Shown: positions 11,251 through 11,828 of the stretch, piece after piece
Layout of the letters: each line of letters starts with the position of its first letter
How positions within the stretch are numbered: the stretch's first letter is position 1
Assembly: GCA_964592155.1 (NCBI GenBank)
Contig: CAZQDA010000085.1
Location: 1 to 11,828, forward strand
Direction: 5' to 3'
Origin: Christensenella sp964592155
GTDB taxonomy: Bacteria > Bacillota > Clostridia > Christensenellales > Christensenellaceae
DNA length: 11,828 nt
The notes under the pieces: generated by a model
The model's database searches: none
The model's input: the letters and a program-made list of their open reading frames with translations, nothing else
What the model was told of the DNA's origin: nothing
Program-made: the position numbers and the translations under genes

Positions 11251-11772
11251 CTACAGTGGGCACGCATCTTCCCGCAGCAGCGCGTAAATACACGAGTCAA
11301 GCACCTGCCCGTTCTTATAGACGCTGTTTTTCAGGACACCCTCCAGAGAAAAGCCCGCCTTTTCGAGCGCGCGCCGCGAACCCGCATTCAACGCAAACGG
11401 CTCCGCAAAAATGCGAACAATGTCATACTGCTCAAAGGCATAGCGGCAGATGCGCCGGATGGCCGTGCTCATGATTCCCTGTCCCCAAAACGGCTCTGCC
11501 AGCCAATAGCCAAGCTCCGCGCTTTTTTCGTATACATCGTCTTTCAAAAAAATGCCAATGCTTCCCACTACCCTGTCCCCTGCCACAATGGCGCGGGCGC
11601 ACTGCTTTTCCTCTCCGGCTTGCATCATGGAAAAAATATAGTCCTCCGCATCCTTTGCGGTATAAGGATACACAAACGCATTTCGCAAATTTTTCGCAAT
11701 ATTTGGATTGTTCGCATATTCTGCCACATCGCCGATATAGGCTGTTTCCCATTTTTTGAGTTCAAATTCCAT
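11251..11772 (-). CDS. GNAT-family N-acetyltransferase (RimJ/RimL-type)
   Basis: Acetyl-CoA-dependent acetyltransferase of 173 residues, the usual length for the RimJ/RimL group that acetylates N-terminal or small-molecule amines. Seen are the substrate-side start with NIAKNLRNAFVYPYTAKDAEDYI (24-46), the central strands RAIVAGDRVVGSIGIF (60-75), SAELGYWLAEPFWGQGIMSTAI with the acetyl-CoA pyrophosphate loop GQGIMS, RIFAEPFALNAGSRRALEKAGF (119-140), where Asn and the AGF stretch are typical, and LEGVLKNSVYKNGQVLDSCIYALL at the end. The ATG at 11772 has AAAGGAG ahead. It is monocistronic as far as seen; no terminator is evident in 11097-11250, which otherwise holds only the next gene's promoter. 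The acceptor is not predictable. Confidence 0.93.
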   Translation of the reverse strand: MEFELKKWETAYIGDVAEYANNPNIAKNLRNAFVYPYTAKDAEDYIFSMMQAGEEKQCARAIVAGDRVVGSIGIFLKDDVYEKSAELGYWLAEPFWGQGIMSTAIRRICRYAFEQYDIVRIFAEPFALNAGSRRALEKAGFSLEGVLKNSVYKNGQVLDSCIYALLREDACPL

Positions 11773-11797
11773 GCCCGCTCTCCTTTATTTTTTCTTT

Positions 11798-11827
11798 ATG
11801 GTATCACCCTGCACGTTGATTCGTCAA
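11798..11827 (-). promoter_or_regulatory. Putative promoter of the GNAT gene
   Basis: On the minus strand, TTGACG (plus 11822-11827) is followed after 18 bp by TACCAT (11798-11803), about 25 bp upstream of the start codon. The -35 matches five of six and the -10 four of six positions. Confidence 0.5.
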
Positions 11828-11828
11828 A

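Overview
The window looks like the chromosome of a mid-GC Gram-positive bacterium of the class Clostridia (Firmicutes). The evidence is strong GGAGG-type ribosome binding sites with a mix of ATG, GTG and TTG starts, an L10-leader attenuator ahead of rplJ-rplL, a TPP riboswitch with a transcription attenuator ahead of an ECF-type thiamine S-component (thiT), a clostridial-style OmpR/histidine kinase pair, and intrinsic terminators after many genes. The lineage below class level is a guess. I see no insertion sequence, CRISPR array, tRNA, rRNA, phage gene or plasmid gene. It reads as ordinary chromosomal backbone with a few accessory genes.

Layout, left to right. (1) 55-2060, minus strand: a response regulator and a sensor histidine kinase translated as a GTGA-overlapping pair, with a terminator after them and an 11-bp-spaced GGTTAA direct repeat (plus-strand sense) in the promoter region, probably an autoregulatory site. 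(2) 2071-3440, minus strand: three small unrecognised genes in tight order. The middle one joins 11-residue LEA/synuclein-like repeats to a four-cysteine zinc ribbon. A perfect 12-4-12 palindrome lies upstream. (3) 3472-4710, minus strand: rplJ (L10) and rplL (L7/L12) with a full-consensus promoter and a mutually exclusive terminator/antiterminator leader. They are separated from rplKA and rpoBC, their usual neighbours. (4) 4723-5350, minus strand: an HD-family 5'-deoxynucleotidase (YfbR-like). (5) 5312-6229, plus strand: the TPP riboswitch and thiT. (6) 6222-7094, minus strand: a sugar phosphate isomerase/epimerase-like TIM barrel, divergent from (7) 7086-8270, plus strand: an isolated leuB. 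(8) 8379-9122, minus strand: a membrane protein with a C-terminal TrkA_C/RCK_C regulatory domain. (9) 9262-9812, minus strand: a family-6 type DNA glycosylase (hypoxanthine-DNA glycosylase). (10) 9829-11157, minus strand: a uroporphyrinogen decarboxylase-superfamily protein, probably a corrinoid methyltransferase-like enzyme and not a haem enzyme. (11) 11251-11827, minus strand: a RimJ/RimL-type GNAT acetyltransferase.

Most genes are single units with their own promoters and terminators, so function is shared mainly within three transcription units: the two-component pair, the three small genes, and rplJL. The most likely undescribed item is the three-gene small-protein operon at 2120-3245. 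The most unusual single features are its hendecad-repeat zinc-ribbon protein, the palindrome upstream of it, the detached rplJL operon with a TTG start, the HD-to-HE change in the nucleotidase, and a seven-base C/G run in the spacer of a divergent promoter. All promoter and operator calls are by eye. Family calls are from remembered motifs without database searches.
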